From: Propionivibrio limicola
Lineage (GTDB): Bacteria > Pseudomonadota > Gammaproteobacteria > Burkholderiales > Rhodocyclaceae
Reading direction: 5' to 3'
Assembly: GCF_009469695.1 (NCBI RefSeq)
Contig: NZ_SSSR01000002.1
Location: 62,001 to 126,000 of the forward strand
DNA: 64,000 nucleotides
Positions 1 to 8,529 of this stretch are shown here, in pieces. Positions within the stretch are counted from its first letter, which is position 1, and the number at the start of each line of letters is the position of its first letter. The notes below the pieces were generated by a model, which had not been told where the DNA came from, searched no databases, and saw nothing but the letters and a program-made list of their open reading frames with translations. The position numbers and the translations under genes are program-made.

Positions 1-364
1 CGCAGACGACGTAGTCGAAGCCCATGTGCTCAAGCTCCTTCAGCACCTTTTCGACGCCTTCTTCGGTCAGCGCGTCCTTGTCGCGTGTCTGCGAAGCGGG
101 CAGCACGTACAGGTTGTCGTTGCCGCAGTGCTTGTCCTTGATCAGCGCCTGCGTCAGCGTGGCTTCGCCGTGGAGGACGTTGACCAGGTCGTAGACGACG
201 CGGCGTTCGCAGCCCATGATCAGGTCGAGGTTGCGCAGACCGATATCGAAATCGATGACGGCCGTCTTGAAGCCGCGCAGGGCCAGGCCGGAGGAGAAGC
301 TGGCGCTGGTGGTGGTCTTGCCAACGCCACCCTTGCCGGAAGTTACGACGACGATTCGTGTCAC
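1..364 (-). CDS. minD: Septum site-determining ATPase MinD (partial, C-terminus beyond left edge)
   Basis: This is the N-terminal ~121 residues of the membrane-associated ATPase that recruits MinC and keeps the Z ring away from the poles. The translation begins MTRIVVVTSGKGGVGKTTT, with the deviant Walker A motif (KGGVGKT) of the ParA/MinD family. It is followed by a VIDFDIGLRNLD stretch, where MinD proteins carry the switch I/Walker A' region. I chose the GTG at 362-364 because the family signature starts straight after it; no ATG fits. It lies 86 bp downstream of minC on the same strand, the usual minC-minD(-minE) order, so minE is expected just off the window. The gene is cut by the edge, not broken. 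Confidence 0.96.
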   Translation of the reverse strand, partial: MTRIVVVTSGKGGVGKTTTSASFSSGLALRGFKTAVIDFDIGLRNLDLIMGCERRVVYDLVNVLHGEATLTQALIKDKHCGNDNLYVLPASQTRDKDALTEEGVEKVLKELEHMGFDYVVC

Positions 365-450
365 GAACGTTTCTCCGTTGAAAAAAACGTGATTTTACCT
401 GTTGCCGGAATTTTTTACCGGATCGCTTGATGCCATGCGGCAACGGGTGC

Positions 451-1233
451 TCAGTCTGTCCGCAAGGCGACGATGGACAGGTTGCTGCCTTTGCCCGGCT
501 CTTCAGAGAGCTGGATCTGTACCGGTTGTCCGGCCAGTTGGTCCGGGATGCCGGCCTCGAACGTGCGATACACGCCGGCGATCGACACCAGTTCTGCCTC
601 GAAGCGGGTGGTGAAGATGCGTGCCGTCGTCGCGCCGCTGGCGCCGGCCAGCGCCCGCCCGCGCAGCGGAGCGTAGACGTGGATGCTGCCGTCGGCGATG
701 ACTTCCGCCCCGGCATTGACGGCCGCCAGGACGACGAGATCGCCGCCGCGTGCGTAAGCCTGTTGGCCCGAGCGCAGTGGCCGGTCGATGATCAGCGTCG
801 GCACAAAGGCGGGGGCGGGCGGCTGTGGTGCCGCGACGGCTTCCGGGGCCGCTGGTTGAGGGGGCGGGGGGGCAGGTTCGGTGCGTTCTTCCACCGTGCG
901 GGTCGGGCGTTTGAACGCGGCGAGGCTCGGCAAGCCGGCGCCGGCGGCGTTCGTGCGCAATGCCTCGCTTCCGCCGCGCACGCCAATCACGCGCAGCCCG
1001 TGCCCGTCGAGGATCGCCTTGAGCGCGGCCCAGTCGGCGGAGATCTCCTCGGGATCAATCGAATCGAGTTCGATGACCGCCGCATCGCCATCGAAGAACT
1101 CGTCGTCGCCGAACAGTTCCGTGGCCGCCTTGGCGACTTGCCGTGCCTGCAGCGAATGCAGCGTGACGCTGACGACCGGAAGGGTGGTCCCCTTGAATTC
1201 GATCAGTTGGATTTTTTTGTTGTTTCGTGCCAT
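451..1233 (-). CDS. minC: Septum site-determining protein MinC
   Basis: MinC inhibits FtsZ polymerisation and is delivered to the membrane by MinD. The 260-residue product has a MinC_N-type domain (about residues 5-105), a proline/alanine-rich linker (about 115-150) and a C-terminal right-handed beta-helix domain (about 155-260) with the short repeating motifs [15 protein letters not shown] and [13 protein letters not shown], which in the family bind MinD and drive dimerisation. The length is slightly above the usual 230-250 because of the linker. It is directly upstream of minD and probably co-transcribed with it. No strong Shine-Dalgarno is visible before the ATG. Confidence 0.95.
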   Translation of the reverse strand: MARNNKKIQLIEFKGTTLPVVSVTLHSLQARQVAKAATELFGDDEFFDGDAAVIELDSIDPEEISADWAALKAILDGHGLRVIGVRGGSEALRTNAAGAGLPSLAAFKRPTRTVEERTEPAPPPPQPAAPEAVAAPQPPAPAFVPTLIIDRPLRSGQQAYARGGDLVVLAAVNAGAEVIADGSIHVYAPLRGRALAGASGATTARIFTTRFEAELVSIAGVYRTFEAGIPDQLAGQPVQIQLSEEPGKGSNLSIVALRTD

Positions 1234-1338
1234 GAGTCGGGAGAAATGAAGCGGTATGCGACGAATGCGTCGGGGCGGAACAGTCTAGCCGAGTCCGCAC
1301 AGAAAATGAACGAAGCCGCCGGCGGGCGGCAGGACGTC

Positions 1339-2493
1339 TTACGGCCAGGCACGGGCGCCCCAGATCATGCGCCGGGCGATGAAGTGGCGCAGCGGCGGTA
1401 CGAGGTCGAGTGCGAGCAGGCCCAGTCCGCGCACGGCGTTGAGCGGCGGGATGTCGTTGGAGAAAAGATGCACGATGCCGTGCGTGAACGCCGCGCTGCC
1501 GAGGCGATCCGTTTGGCGGCGGCGAGCGTAGGCGGCGAGCGGCTCCGTGTGGCCCGGATCGTCGCCACCGTGTGCGAGCAGCGTTTCGGCCAGTTCCCAC
1601 GCGTCGCGCAGGCCGAGGTTGAAGCCCTGTCCGGAAACCGGGTGCAGCGTTTGTGCCGTGTTGCCGAGCCAGACCTGGCGTGGCTCGGTGAGCTGTTTGC
1701 GCAGGCGCAGGGCGAGCGGGAAGCTGGCGCGCGGGCCGGTGGCGGTCAGCCGGAGTTGGCCGCTGAACTGGCGGTTGAGCACGGCGAGGAACGCCGCGTC
1801 GTCAAGCGCGAGAATTTCGCGGGCCTTGGCCGGCGGAACGGTGAAGACGACGGCGTAGCCCTTTTCCAGAGGCAGCAGCGCCAGCGGGCCGTCGGGCGTA
1901 AAGCGTTCCCATGCCTGGTGCGAGTGGGGGGTGTCCGGGGTGACTTCGCAAACGATGGCGTGTTGTCCGTAGTCGCGCACGGTAATGTTCGGATCGTCGG
2001 CCGGTGTGCCCTCGGCATGCACCACGAGCTTGGCCGTGATTCGTTCCTTGCCGTTCGGGCCGGCGATGGTTGCCGTCGCATGTGTTGCGCAAGTCTCAAT
2101 GGTCTCGACAACGCTGGATGAAAGCAATGTTTCGCTAACGAGACCGATGTCGAGGGCGTCGGCCAGGTCGCGGTAGCGCAGCACGTAGCCGAGCGCCGGG
2201 ATGGCATAGTCGCGGGCGTCGATCAGCGTGCGGCCGAAGCCGCCGCGCTGCGAGACGTGGATGGTACGGATCGGCGTGGCGGCCGACGCATTCCAGGCGT
2301 CCAGCCGTTCGAGCAGTTGCCGGCTGCCGTGCGCCAGGGCGAGGGCGCGCGGATCCTTGACCCAGGCGCCGTGCGGCTGGCGGTCGATGAGCGTGATGCG
2401 AAACGGGCTGGGAGCGTCGCGGTTTCCGCCGAGTGCCCGCGCCAGGGCCATGCCCACCGGTCCGGCGCCGATGATCAGGATGTCGGTTTTCAT
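1339..2493 (-). CDS. ubiH: UbiH/Coq6-family FAD-dependent ubiquinone hydroxylase
   Basis: This 384-aa flavoprotein monooxygenase belongs to the family that hydroxylates the aromatic ring in ubiquinone biosynthesis. It has an N-terminal FAD-binding GxGxxG (IIGAGPVGMALARALGG, about residues 5-21) and the C-terminal signature GNTAQTLHPVSGQGFNLGLRD (about 275-295), diagnostic of UbiH/UbiF/VisC-type enzymes. I set the start at the ATG at 2491-2493, because MKTDILIIGAG is the usual N-terminus and the earlier in-frame ATG overlaps pepP. It sits 13 bp after pepP, matching the common pepP-ubiH arrangement. Which ring position it modifies (UbiH, UbiF, UbiI or a broader-specificity UbiM-like enzyme) cannot be settled from sequence alone. 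Confidence 0.85.
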   Translation of the reverse strand: MKTDILIIGAGPVGMALARALGGNRDAPSPFRITLIDRQPHGAWVKDPRALALAHGSRQLLERLDAWNASAATPIRTIHVSQRGGFGRTLIDARDYAIPALGYVLRYRDLADALDIGLVSETLLSSSVVETIETCATHATATIAGPNGKERITAKLVVHAEGTPADDPNITVRDYGQHAIVCEVTPDTPHSHQAWERFTPDGPLALLPLEKGYAVVFTVPPAKAREILALDDAAFLAVLNRQFSGQLRLTATGPRASFPLALRLRKQLTEPRQVWLGNTAQTLHPVSGQGFNLGLRDAWELAETLLAHGGDDPGHTEPLAAYARRRQTDRLGSAAFTHGIVHLFSNDIPPLNAVRGLGLLALDLVPPLRHFIARRMIWGARAWP

Positions 2494-2506
2494 GACGGCT
2501 CCGGGT

Positions 2507-3805
2507 TTAGTCACGGCGCATCACTTCCTCGATCTCGGCGACCGTTTTCGGTGCGCTGGTGTAGACGTCGGCGCCGGTCTCGGTAACGAAGACGTCGTCC
2601 TCGATGCGGATGCCGATGCCGTGCAAATGCTCGGGTACGCCGGCGCCGGGGCGGATGTAGAGGCCGGGTTCGACGGTCAGCGCCATGCCGGTTTCGAGCG
2701 TGATCCAGTCCTCGCCGGCCTTGTAGTCGCCGGCGTCATGCACGTCGAGGCCGAGCCAGTGGCCGGTGCGGTGCATGTACCATGGCTTGTAGGCTTCGCT
2801 TTCGATCAGGCCGTCGATGCCGCCGGCGAGTAGGCCGAGATCGATCATGCCTTGCACGAGCACGCGCGAGGCCGCGTCGTGATAGGCGGAAAACGGCGCG
2901 CCGGGCCTGATTGCGGCGATGGCGGCGGCTTGCGCGGCGAGGACGATTTCGTAAGCGTCGCGTTGCGGGCCGGTGAAGGTTCCGTTGACTGGGAAGGTGC
3001 GCGTGATGTCGGCGGCGTAGCCGTCGAGCTCGCAGCCGGCGTCGATCAGCACCAGCGTATGGTCGGCGAGCAGCTTGTCGTTCTCGACGTAATGCAGGAC
3101 GCAGGCGTTGGCGCCGCCGGCGACGATCGGCGCGTAGGCGTGGCCGTCGGCGCCGCGCTTTCTGAATTCGTAGGAGAGTTCTGCTTCGAGCTCGTATTCG
3201 GCGAGGCCGGGGCGGCTGGCGCGCATGGCGCGGGCGTGGCCGGCCGAAGTGATGGCGGCGGCGCGGCGCATGAGGTCGATTTCGTGCGTGTCCTTGATCA
3301 GGCGCATGCGGTCGAGCGGTTCGCGCAGGTCGCGGATTTGCGCCGGGGCGCGCTTGCCGGCGCGTGTCTGGGCCCGGACGGCGTTGAGCGCGGCGACGAT
3401 CTTTGCGTCCCAGTCGGCGTCGTGGCCAAGCGCGTGCCAGAGAGCGTCGCGGTTGGCGATGAGATCGGGAAGCCGCTGCTCGAGTTCGGCGAAGGTGTGC
3501 GTCTCGTCAAAGCCGAAAGCGTCGCGCGCTGCTTGTGGTCCGTAGCGGAAGCCGTCCCAGATTTCGCGTTCTTCGTTCTTCTCGCGGCAGAAGAGAACCG
3601 AGCGCGTCTCCTTGCCACCGATCAGTACGAGAACGGCTTCGGGTTCCGGGAAACCGGTCAGGTACCAGAAGTAGCTGTCGAAGCGGTACGGGTGGTGCGT
3701 GTCGCGGTTGCGCACGCGCTCGGGCGCCGTCGGGATGATGGCGACGCCGTCGCCGATTTTTTCGAGCAGCGCGCGGCGACGCGATGAGTAGGGTTCGTGT
3801 TTCAT
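2507..3805 (-). CDS. pepP: Xaa-Pro aminopeptidase P
   Basis: PepP is a cytoplasmic dinuclear-metal peptidase that removes N-terminal residues preceding proline. The 432-aa protein has the aminopeptidase P N-terminal domain (about 1-135) and a pita-bread M24 catalytic domain. Visible ligand segments are DAGCELDGYAADITR (two Asp), a His in the RTGHWLGLDVHD region, and Glu residues in TVEPGL and IRIEDD. E. coli PepP is 441 aa, so the length fits. The start is the ATG at 3803-3805, which overlaps the murU stop by 4 bp, suggesting translational coupling. A longer upstream reading frame is only the shadow of murU. Confidence 0.93.
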   Translation of the reverse strand: MKHEPYSSRRRALLEKIGDGVAIIPTAPERVRNRDTHHPYRFDSYFWYLTGFPEPEAVLVLIGGKETRSVLFCREKNEEREIWDGFRYGPQAARDAFGFDETHTFAELEQRLPDLIANRDALWHALGHDADWDAKIVAALNAVRAQTRAGKRAPAQIRDLREPLDRMRLIKDTHEIDLMRRAAAITSAGHARAMRASRPGLAEYELEAELSYEFRKRGADGHAYAPIVAGGANACVLHYVENDKLLADHTLVLIDAGCELDGYAADITRTFPVNGTFTGPQRDAYEIVLAAQAAAIAAIRPGAPFSAYHDAASRVLVQGMIDLGLLAGGIDGLIESEAYKPWYMHRTGHWLGLDVHDAGDYKAGEDWITLETGMALTVEPGLYIRPGAGVPEHLHGIGIRIEDDVFVTETGADVYTSAPKTVAEIEEVMRRD

Positions 3806-4482
3806 GCGGTTTGCCTCAGTTCGCAATCGAGCGCGGCAAGGCGTTCGGGGGTGCCGACGTCGACCCAGCGGCCGGCGTGGTGTTCGCCGGTGATCGTGCC
3901 TAGCGCGATGCCGGCGTCGAGCAGCGGGCGCAGTTTCATGGCCGCGCCGGGCGGCACGCTGGCGAAAAACGCCGGCGAGAAAACGCCGGTACCCGCGTAA
4001 GTGTAGGCTGGTCCGAGGTTGTCGCTGGCGAAATGCACTCTTCCGTTGTCGAGGCAAAAGTCGCCGTGCGGATGCTGCGGCGGGTTGTCGACGAACACCA
4101 GATGGGCGCGGCGATCCTGCAATGCCAATGCCCGCCGGAAATCCCAGTCGCACCAGACGTCGCCATTGACGAGGAGGAAGGGCGCATCGCCGAGCAGCGG
4201 CAGGGCGTTGGCGATGCCGCCGGCGGTTTCGAGCGCGCCGGGCGGCTCCGGCGAGTAGCGGATGGACAGATCGAACTGGCGGCCGTCGCCGAGCGCGGCT
4301 TCGATCTGCGCGCCGAGGTGGGCGTGGTTGATGACGACCTCGCGAAAACCGCACGCGGCCAGCCGTTCGAGGTGCCAGACGATCAGTGGCTTGCCGCCGG
4401 CTACGAGCAGCGGCTTCGGCGTCGTGTCGGTGAGCGGACGCATGCGTTCGCCGCGCCCGGCGGCGAGGATCATGGCTTTCAT
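3802..4482 (-). CDS. murU: N-acetylmuramate-1-phosphate uridylyltransferase MurU
   Basis: This 226-aa nucleotidyltransferase has the N-terminal signature MKAMILAAGRGERMRPLT, followed by TPKPLL and the metal-binding NGDVWCDWD segment. MurU converts MurNAc-alpha-1-P plus UTP into UDP-MurNAc in the cell-wall recycling route that bypasses de novo synthesis (the fosfomycin-resistance shunt). The assignment over other sugar-1-P nucleotidyltransferases rests on the short length and on the amgK gene directly upstream, with stop and start sharing one base (TGATG at 4480-4484). This amgK-murU pair opposite lptD is also found in pseudomonads and other betaproteobacteria. Confidence 0.9.
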   Translation of the reverse strand: MKAMILAAGRGERMRPLTDTTPKPLLVAGGKPLIVWHLERLAACGFREVVINHAHLGAQIEAALGDGRQFDLSIRYSPEPPGALETAGGIANALPLLGDAPFLLVNGDVWCDWDFRRALALQDRRAHLVFVDNPPQHPHGDFCLDNGRVHFASDNLGPAYTYAGTGVFSPAFFASVPPGAAMKLRPLLDAGIALGTITGEHHAGRWVDVGTPERLAALDCELRQTA

Positions 4483-5513
4483 CAGAACGTCAGTCCGGTC
4501 TGCACTTGCCGGTTTTCGAGCTGGTCGAGCAGGTGGGCGAGCGGCTTGAGTTCGTTGTAGCGTTCGGCGGTGCGGCGCAGGTAGGCCATGACGCGCGGCA
4601 TGTCTTTCAGGTAGCCGTCCTTGCCGTCACGGTGGAAGAGGCGGGCGAAGATGCCGAGCACCTTGATCTGGCGCTGCGCGCCCATCCACTCGTAGTCGCG
4701 GTAGAAGGTGTGAAAGTCGCTGTCGACCGGCAGCCCGGCCTTGCGCGCCATTTCCCAGTAGCGGATGACGAAATCCATTTCCTGCTCTTCTTCCCAGCGG
4801 ATGTAGGCGTCGCGGTAGAGCGAGGCGAGGTCGTAGGTGATCGGGCCGTAAACCGCGTCCTGGAAGTCGAGAATGCCGGGGTTGGCGGGGAAACTGTTTG
4901 CGTCGGCGCCGTCGACGACCATCAGGTTGCGCGAGTGATAGTCGCGGTGGACGAAGACCTTCGGCTGCGCGAGGTTGTTGGCGAGCAACTTGTCGAAGAC
5001 AGTGCGCAGGGCAGCGTTTTGCTTGTCGTCGAGGGCGATGTCGAGGTGTTTGGCGATGTACCAGTCCGGGAAAAGGTTCAATTCGCGGCTGAGCAACGCG
5101 TGGTCATAGTCGGGCAGGAGGCCCGGGCGGCTGCTGTGCTGGATATGCACGAGCGCCGTGTTGGCGTCGCGGTAGAGCGACGGCGCGGTTTGCTCGTTGA
5201 GTGCGCTCAGGTACGTGGTGTTGCCGAGGTCGGATAACAGCAGGAAGCCCTGGCCGAGGTCTTCGGCGAAAACTTCGGGGACATGCACGCCGGCCTGACG
5301 GAACAGCTTGGCGACCTTCAGGAAGGGGCGGCAGTCCTCGTGTTGCGGCGGCGCATCCATGACGATGCGGGTTTCGCCGTTGTCGAGCGTGACGCGGAAA
5401 TAACGCCGGAAACTGGCGTCGGCCGACGCCGGTTCGATCGGGATTTCCTGTTCGGGATGTTTGCTGGAATAGATGTGGTTGAGCCAGTTGCGCAACAGGA
5501 TGGTACGCGGCAT
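4482..5513 (-). CDS. amgK: Anomeric N-acetylmuramate/N-acetylglucosamine kinase AmgK
   Basis: This is a 343-aa member of the aminoglycoside phosphotransferase (APH) fold family. It shows the catalytic loop FVHRDYHSRNLMV (about residues 190-202) and the metal-binding GILDFQDAVYGP (about 213-224). In this context it is AmgK, which phosphorylates recycled MurNAc at the anomeric carbon and hands MurNAc-1-P to MurU, encoded immediately downstream with a 1-nt stop/start overlap. It is divergent from lptD, with about 140 bp between the starts. A generic APH-family kinase would be the alternative, but the pairing with murU makes the specific call likely. Confidence 0.9.
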   Translation of the reverse strand: MPRTILLRNWLNHIYSSKHPEQEIPIEPASADASFRRYFRVTLDNGETRIVMDAPPQHEDCRPFLKVAKLFRQAGVHVPEVFAEDLGQGFLLLSDLGNTTYLSALNEQTAPSLYRDANTALVHIQHSSRPGLLPDYDHALLSRELNLFPDWYIAKHLDIALDDKQNAALRTVFDKLLANNLAQPKVFVHRDYHSRNLMVVDGADANSFPANPGILDFQDAVYGPITYDLASLYRDAYIRWEEEQEMDFVIRYWEMARKAGLPVDSDFHTFYRDYEWMGAQRQIKVLGIFARLFHRDGKDGYLKDMPRVMAYLRRTAERYNELKPLAHLLDQLENRQVQTGLTF

Positions 5514-5541
5514 GCCGCTTCTCCTTGATCTGTGACGAAGA

Positions 5542-5550
5542 TGCTAGAAT
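5542..5550 (+). promoter_or_regulatory. Candidate extended -10 promoter for the lptD operon
   Basis: The sequence TGCTAGAAT fits an extended -10 element (TG-n-TATAAT, 5 of 6 in the hexamer). It lies about 100 bp upstream of the lptD start, in the divergent amgK-lptD gap. No convincing -35 hexamer lies 16-18 bp upstream, which is typical of extended -10 promoters. It would drive lptD-surA-pdxA-rsmA. Inference from pattern only. Confidence 0.4.
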
Positions 5551-5652
5551 GCGGCGATTTTATCATTCGTCTTGCCGGGTGCCGCGCCCGTGGCTTTTTG
5601 GTGCGATCAGCTCTGGCGTTTCGGCAACGATCAAAGAAACAATAATTCTCGG

Positions 5653-8517
5653 ATGAACCTGCCTGTCCGGCGCAAACCCCTCGCCCTGTTTTTCTTCTAC
5701 GGCTTTGCCAGCGCATTGCTGGGCAGCTTCGCGGACCCTTCGTTCGCGCAGCCGGCCGTGCCCCTGCGCGTCGATCCGGCGCTTCTCGGTTTGCCGCCGC
5801 TCAAAGCGGCCACGCCGGAAAAAGCTTCCGCGGTGACCGTCAAACCAGTCGAGCCGGGTGTTGTCGAGATGCGTCCGGTGCCGAGCGATGTTCAAGCCGC
5901 GCCGAGGGAGCGCCCGTCCCGTCCGGAAGCGCCGCGCAAGGATGCCGCCCCGGACAACCGGGCCTCGTCGCAACAGATTCCGGCGCGGACCGTGGTTGCG
6001 CCGCCGAAATCGCCGGAAGCCGCGCCTGTCGCTCCGGCCGTGCCGGTTACGGCTCAGGCCGTCGCTGTCGTGGCATCGGTCCCGGTGGTGCGGGACGGCG
6101 ATCCGGAGCCGGCGATCAGCCTGCGCGGGTCGAGCAATCTCTCGCCGTTGCCGAAGGAGGGCGAAGAACCCCGACCGGTGTTCATCAATGCGCAGCGCAT
6201 GAACGGTATCGTCGATCGCGAGTTTGTCGCCGAGGGCGATGCCGAGTTGCGCAAGGCGGGTACGGTCGTTACCTCCGACAAGATGACGTACTGGCCGATC
6301 GACGACGAAGTCGAGGCGGTGGGCAATGCGCGTCTTGAGCAGGAGGGCAACGTCGTCACCGGCCCGAAGATGCGGATGCGGCTCGAGGAACAGGTCGGCT
6401 ATTTCGAAGAACCGTCTTACACGATCAAGCGCTTGGGCGCGGTGGGCTCCCCATCGGCGGAACAGGCGCTGGCGGATCGTCTCAGCATGCCGCACAGTCT
6501 GGACAGCCGCGATGCGGAGACTAATGACTTCTGGAGCTCGGGTTTTGCCGCTCCGCAATCCGTCTTTACGGATTTGACGAAGCGCCAGCAAACGATGACC
6601 GAGGGCCGCGGCATGGCCGACCGCATCGACTTCGAAGGCGAAAACCAGATTCGCATGACGAACGCCTCGTACACGACATGCGCGCCGGGCAATGACGACT
6701 GGTATGCGAAGGCGCGTGACCTCAAGCTCGACTACGATCACGAAGTCGGTGAAGGCAAGGACGGCACCGTCTACTTCATGGATACGCCGATCTTCTACAC
6801 GCCATGGCTGTCGTTCTCGCTCAACAACCAGCGCAAGTCAGGTTTCCTGCGGCCGACCATCGGCTTGAACAGCGACAACGGTTTCGAGTACGCCCAGCCC
6901 TATTACTGGAACATCGCGCCGAACATGGACGCGACGATCACGCCGCGGTTGATGACGAAACGCGGCGTGCAGCTGAGCAACGAATTCCGCTACCTGAACA
7001 CGGCGTATGGCGGCAGTTACTCCGGCATTTTTCAGGCCGAGGTGTTGCCGAACGACCGCGAGGAGGATGGCGAAAACAGGTACGGTTTCTTCCTGCGCCA
7101 CAAGCAGACGACGGCCAACGGCTTTACCGGCGAGATCAATTACAACAAGGTGTCGGATGACACCTATCTCACCGACCTGTCGAGCCGGATCGGCAGTTCG
7201 TCGCAGACCCAGTTGCTGCAACAGGGAACGCTCACCTACGGCGGTGGCGGTTGGTGGAATTCGACGATCAACTTCCAGCAGTACCAGACGCTGCAGCCCG
7301 ATTCCGAGACGACCGTGCTCGAGCAGTACCGGATGCTGCCGCAGATCACGTTCAATGCGCGCAAGCCCGACTACAACTTGGCCGACCTCAGTTTCCTCGG
7401 GCAATACACGGTATTTACGAAGCAAGAGCAATGGGTCAATGGCGCAAAGGTTTCGGATCCCGACGGCGATCGCCTGGTGCTCTATCCGCAGCTGGCCCTG
7501 CCGTATGTCACGCCGGGTTGGTATGTGACGCCGAAAGTCGGCGTGAATTACCGGCACTACTCGTTGACCAATCAGGCGTCCTCCATCGCCGACACGCAAA
7601 GCGTGACGCTGCCGATTTTCAGCATCGATTCTGCCATGACCTTCGAGCGCGGCAGCAACTGGTTCGGGCGTGACTACACGCAGACGCTGGAGCCGCGCCT
7701 TTATTACGTCTACATCCCTTATAAAGACCAGAGCCAGATCCCGATCTTCGATTCGGCACAGGCCGATTTCAACTTCGCCCAGATATTCTCGGAAAACCAG
7801 TTCTCCGGCTGGGACCGCATCAACGACGCCAATCAGATCACGGCCGCTCTGACCAGCCGCCTGATCGAGCCGGCGAGCGGCAACGAGATTGTCCGCGCCA
7901 TGATCGGCCAGCGCTTCTATTTCACGAAGCCACGCGTCGGTCTGACGTCGGTGCTGACGACGGATGAGGAAAATTGGGATCGCTCCGACTTTCTGGCGGC
8001 TTTCAGCGGCCAGATCCTGCCCCGCATCTTTGCCGACACGGCCCTGCAGTATTCGCCGAGTGACAGCGAATTCCAGCGTTATTCGCTGGGCGTGCGCTAC
8101 CAGCCCGAGCCGGGCAAGGCGCTGAATGCGGCTTATCGATATAACGCGGATTCGAGCGCTCCCGTCAATCAGGTCGATTTCTCGGGACAATGGCCGATCA
8201 ACGGGCGCTGGTACGGTGTCGGGCGTCTCAACTATTCGTTCAAGGATGACGGGACTGTGTTGTCATCGGGGAGCGACAGCGGACGCATTATCGAGTCGAT
8301 CGCCGGCCTGGAATACAACGGCGGTTGCTGGGTGTTGCGTACGGTTGTGCGACGTCAGGCGCTGACCAGTAGCGACGCATCGACGTCCTTCTTCGTCCAG
8401 CTCGAACTCAACGATTTCTCGCGCATCGGTTCGAATCCGGTCAATCTCCTCAAACGCAGTATCCAGGGCTATGGACTGATCAATCAGACCGGCGCCGATC
8501 CCTTTTTTGGTGAATAA
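5653..8517 (+). CDS. lptD: LPS-assembly outer membrane protein LptD
   Basis: LptD is the beta-barrel of the LptDE translocon that inserts lipopolysaccharide into the outer leaflet. The 954-aa product has a signal peptide (about 1-33), then an unusually long Pro/Ala-rich stretch (about 34-165), an OstA/LptA-like jellyroll (from about 172, PVFINAQRMNG) and the LptD barrel to the C-terminus. I find only two cysteines: C343 (YTTCAPG) and C892 (NGGCWVLR). They match one Cys of each of the two interdomain disulfides of E. coli LptD. The start at 5653 is chosen because the signal peptide begins there. surA follows after a short gap, the standard order. Confidence 0.96.
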   Translation: MNLPVRRKPLALFFFYGFASALLGSFADPSFAQPAVPLRVDPALLGLPPLKAATPEKASAVTVKPVEPGVVEMRPVPSDVQAAPRERPSRPEAPRKDAAPDNRASSQQIPARTVVAPPKSPEAAPVAPAVPVTAQAVAVVASVPVVRDGDPEPAISLRGSSNLSPLPKEGEEPRPVFINAQRMNGIVDREFVAEGDAELRKAGTVVTSDKMTYWPIDDEVEAVGNARLEQEGNVVTGPKMRMRLEEQVGYFEEPSYTIKRLGAVGSPSAEQALADRLSMPHSLDSRDAETNDFWSSGFAAPQSVFTDLTKRQQTMTEGRGMADRIDFEGENQIRMTNASYTTCAPGNDDWYAKARDLKLDYDHEVGEGKDGTVYFMDTPIFYTPWLSFSLNNQRKSGFLRPTIGLNSDNGFEYAQPYYWNIAPNMDATITPRLMTKRGVQLSNEFRYLNTAYGGSYSGIFQAEVLPNDREEDGENRYGFFLRHKQTTANGFTGEINYNKVSDDTYLTDLSSRIGSSSQTQLLQQGTLTYGGGGWWNSTINFQQYQTLQPDSETTVLEQYRMLPQITFNARKPDYNLADLSFLGQYTVFTKQEQWVNGAKVSDPDGDRLVLYPQLALPYVTPGWYVTPKVGVNYRHYSLTNQASSIADTQSVTLPIFSIDSAMTFERGSNWFGRDYTQTLEPRLYYVYIPYKDQSQIPIFDSAQADFNFAQIFSENQFSGWDRINDANQITAALTSRLIEPASGNEIVRAMIGQRFYFTKPRVGLTSVLTTDEENWDRSDFLAAFSGQILPRIFADTALQYSPSDSEFQRYSLGVRYQPEPGKALNAAYRYNADSSAPVNQVDFSGQWPINGRWYGVGRLNYSFKDDGTVLSSGSDSGRIIESIAGLEYNGGCWVLRTVVRRQALTSSDASTSFFVQLELNDFSRIGSNPVNLLKRSIQGYGLINQTGADPFFGE

Positions 8518-8529
8518 AGGATGTTCCCC

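Noticed and set aside
427-2121. A long open frame of over 500 codons on the plus strand across minC and ubiH.
   Set aside because: It is antisense to two well-supported genes, has no family motifs and arises from high GC at third positions.
4506-5237. A 243-codon plus-strand frame opposite amgK.
   Set aside because: Antisense shadow of a gene with clear kinase motifs.
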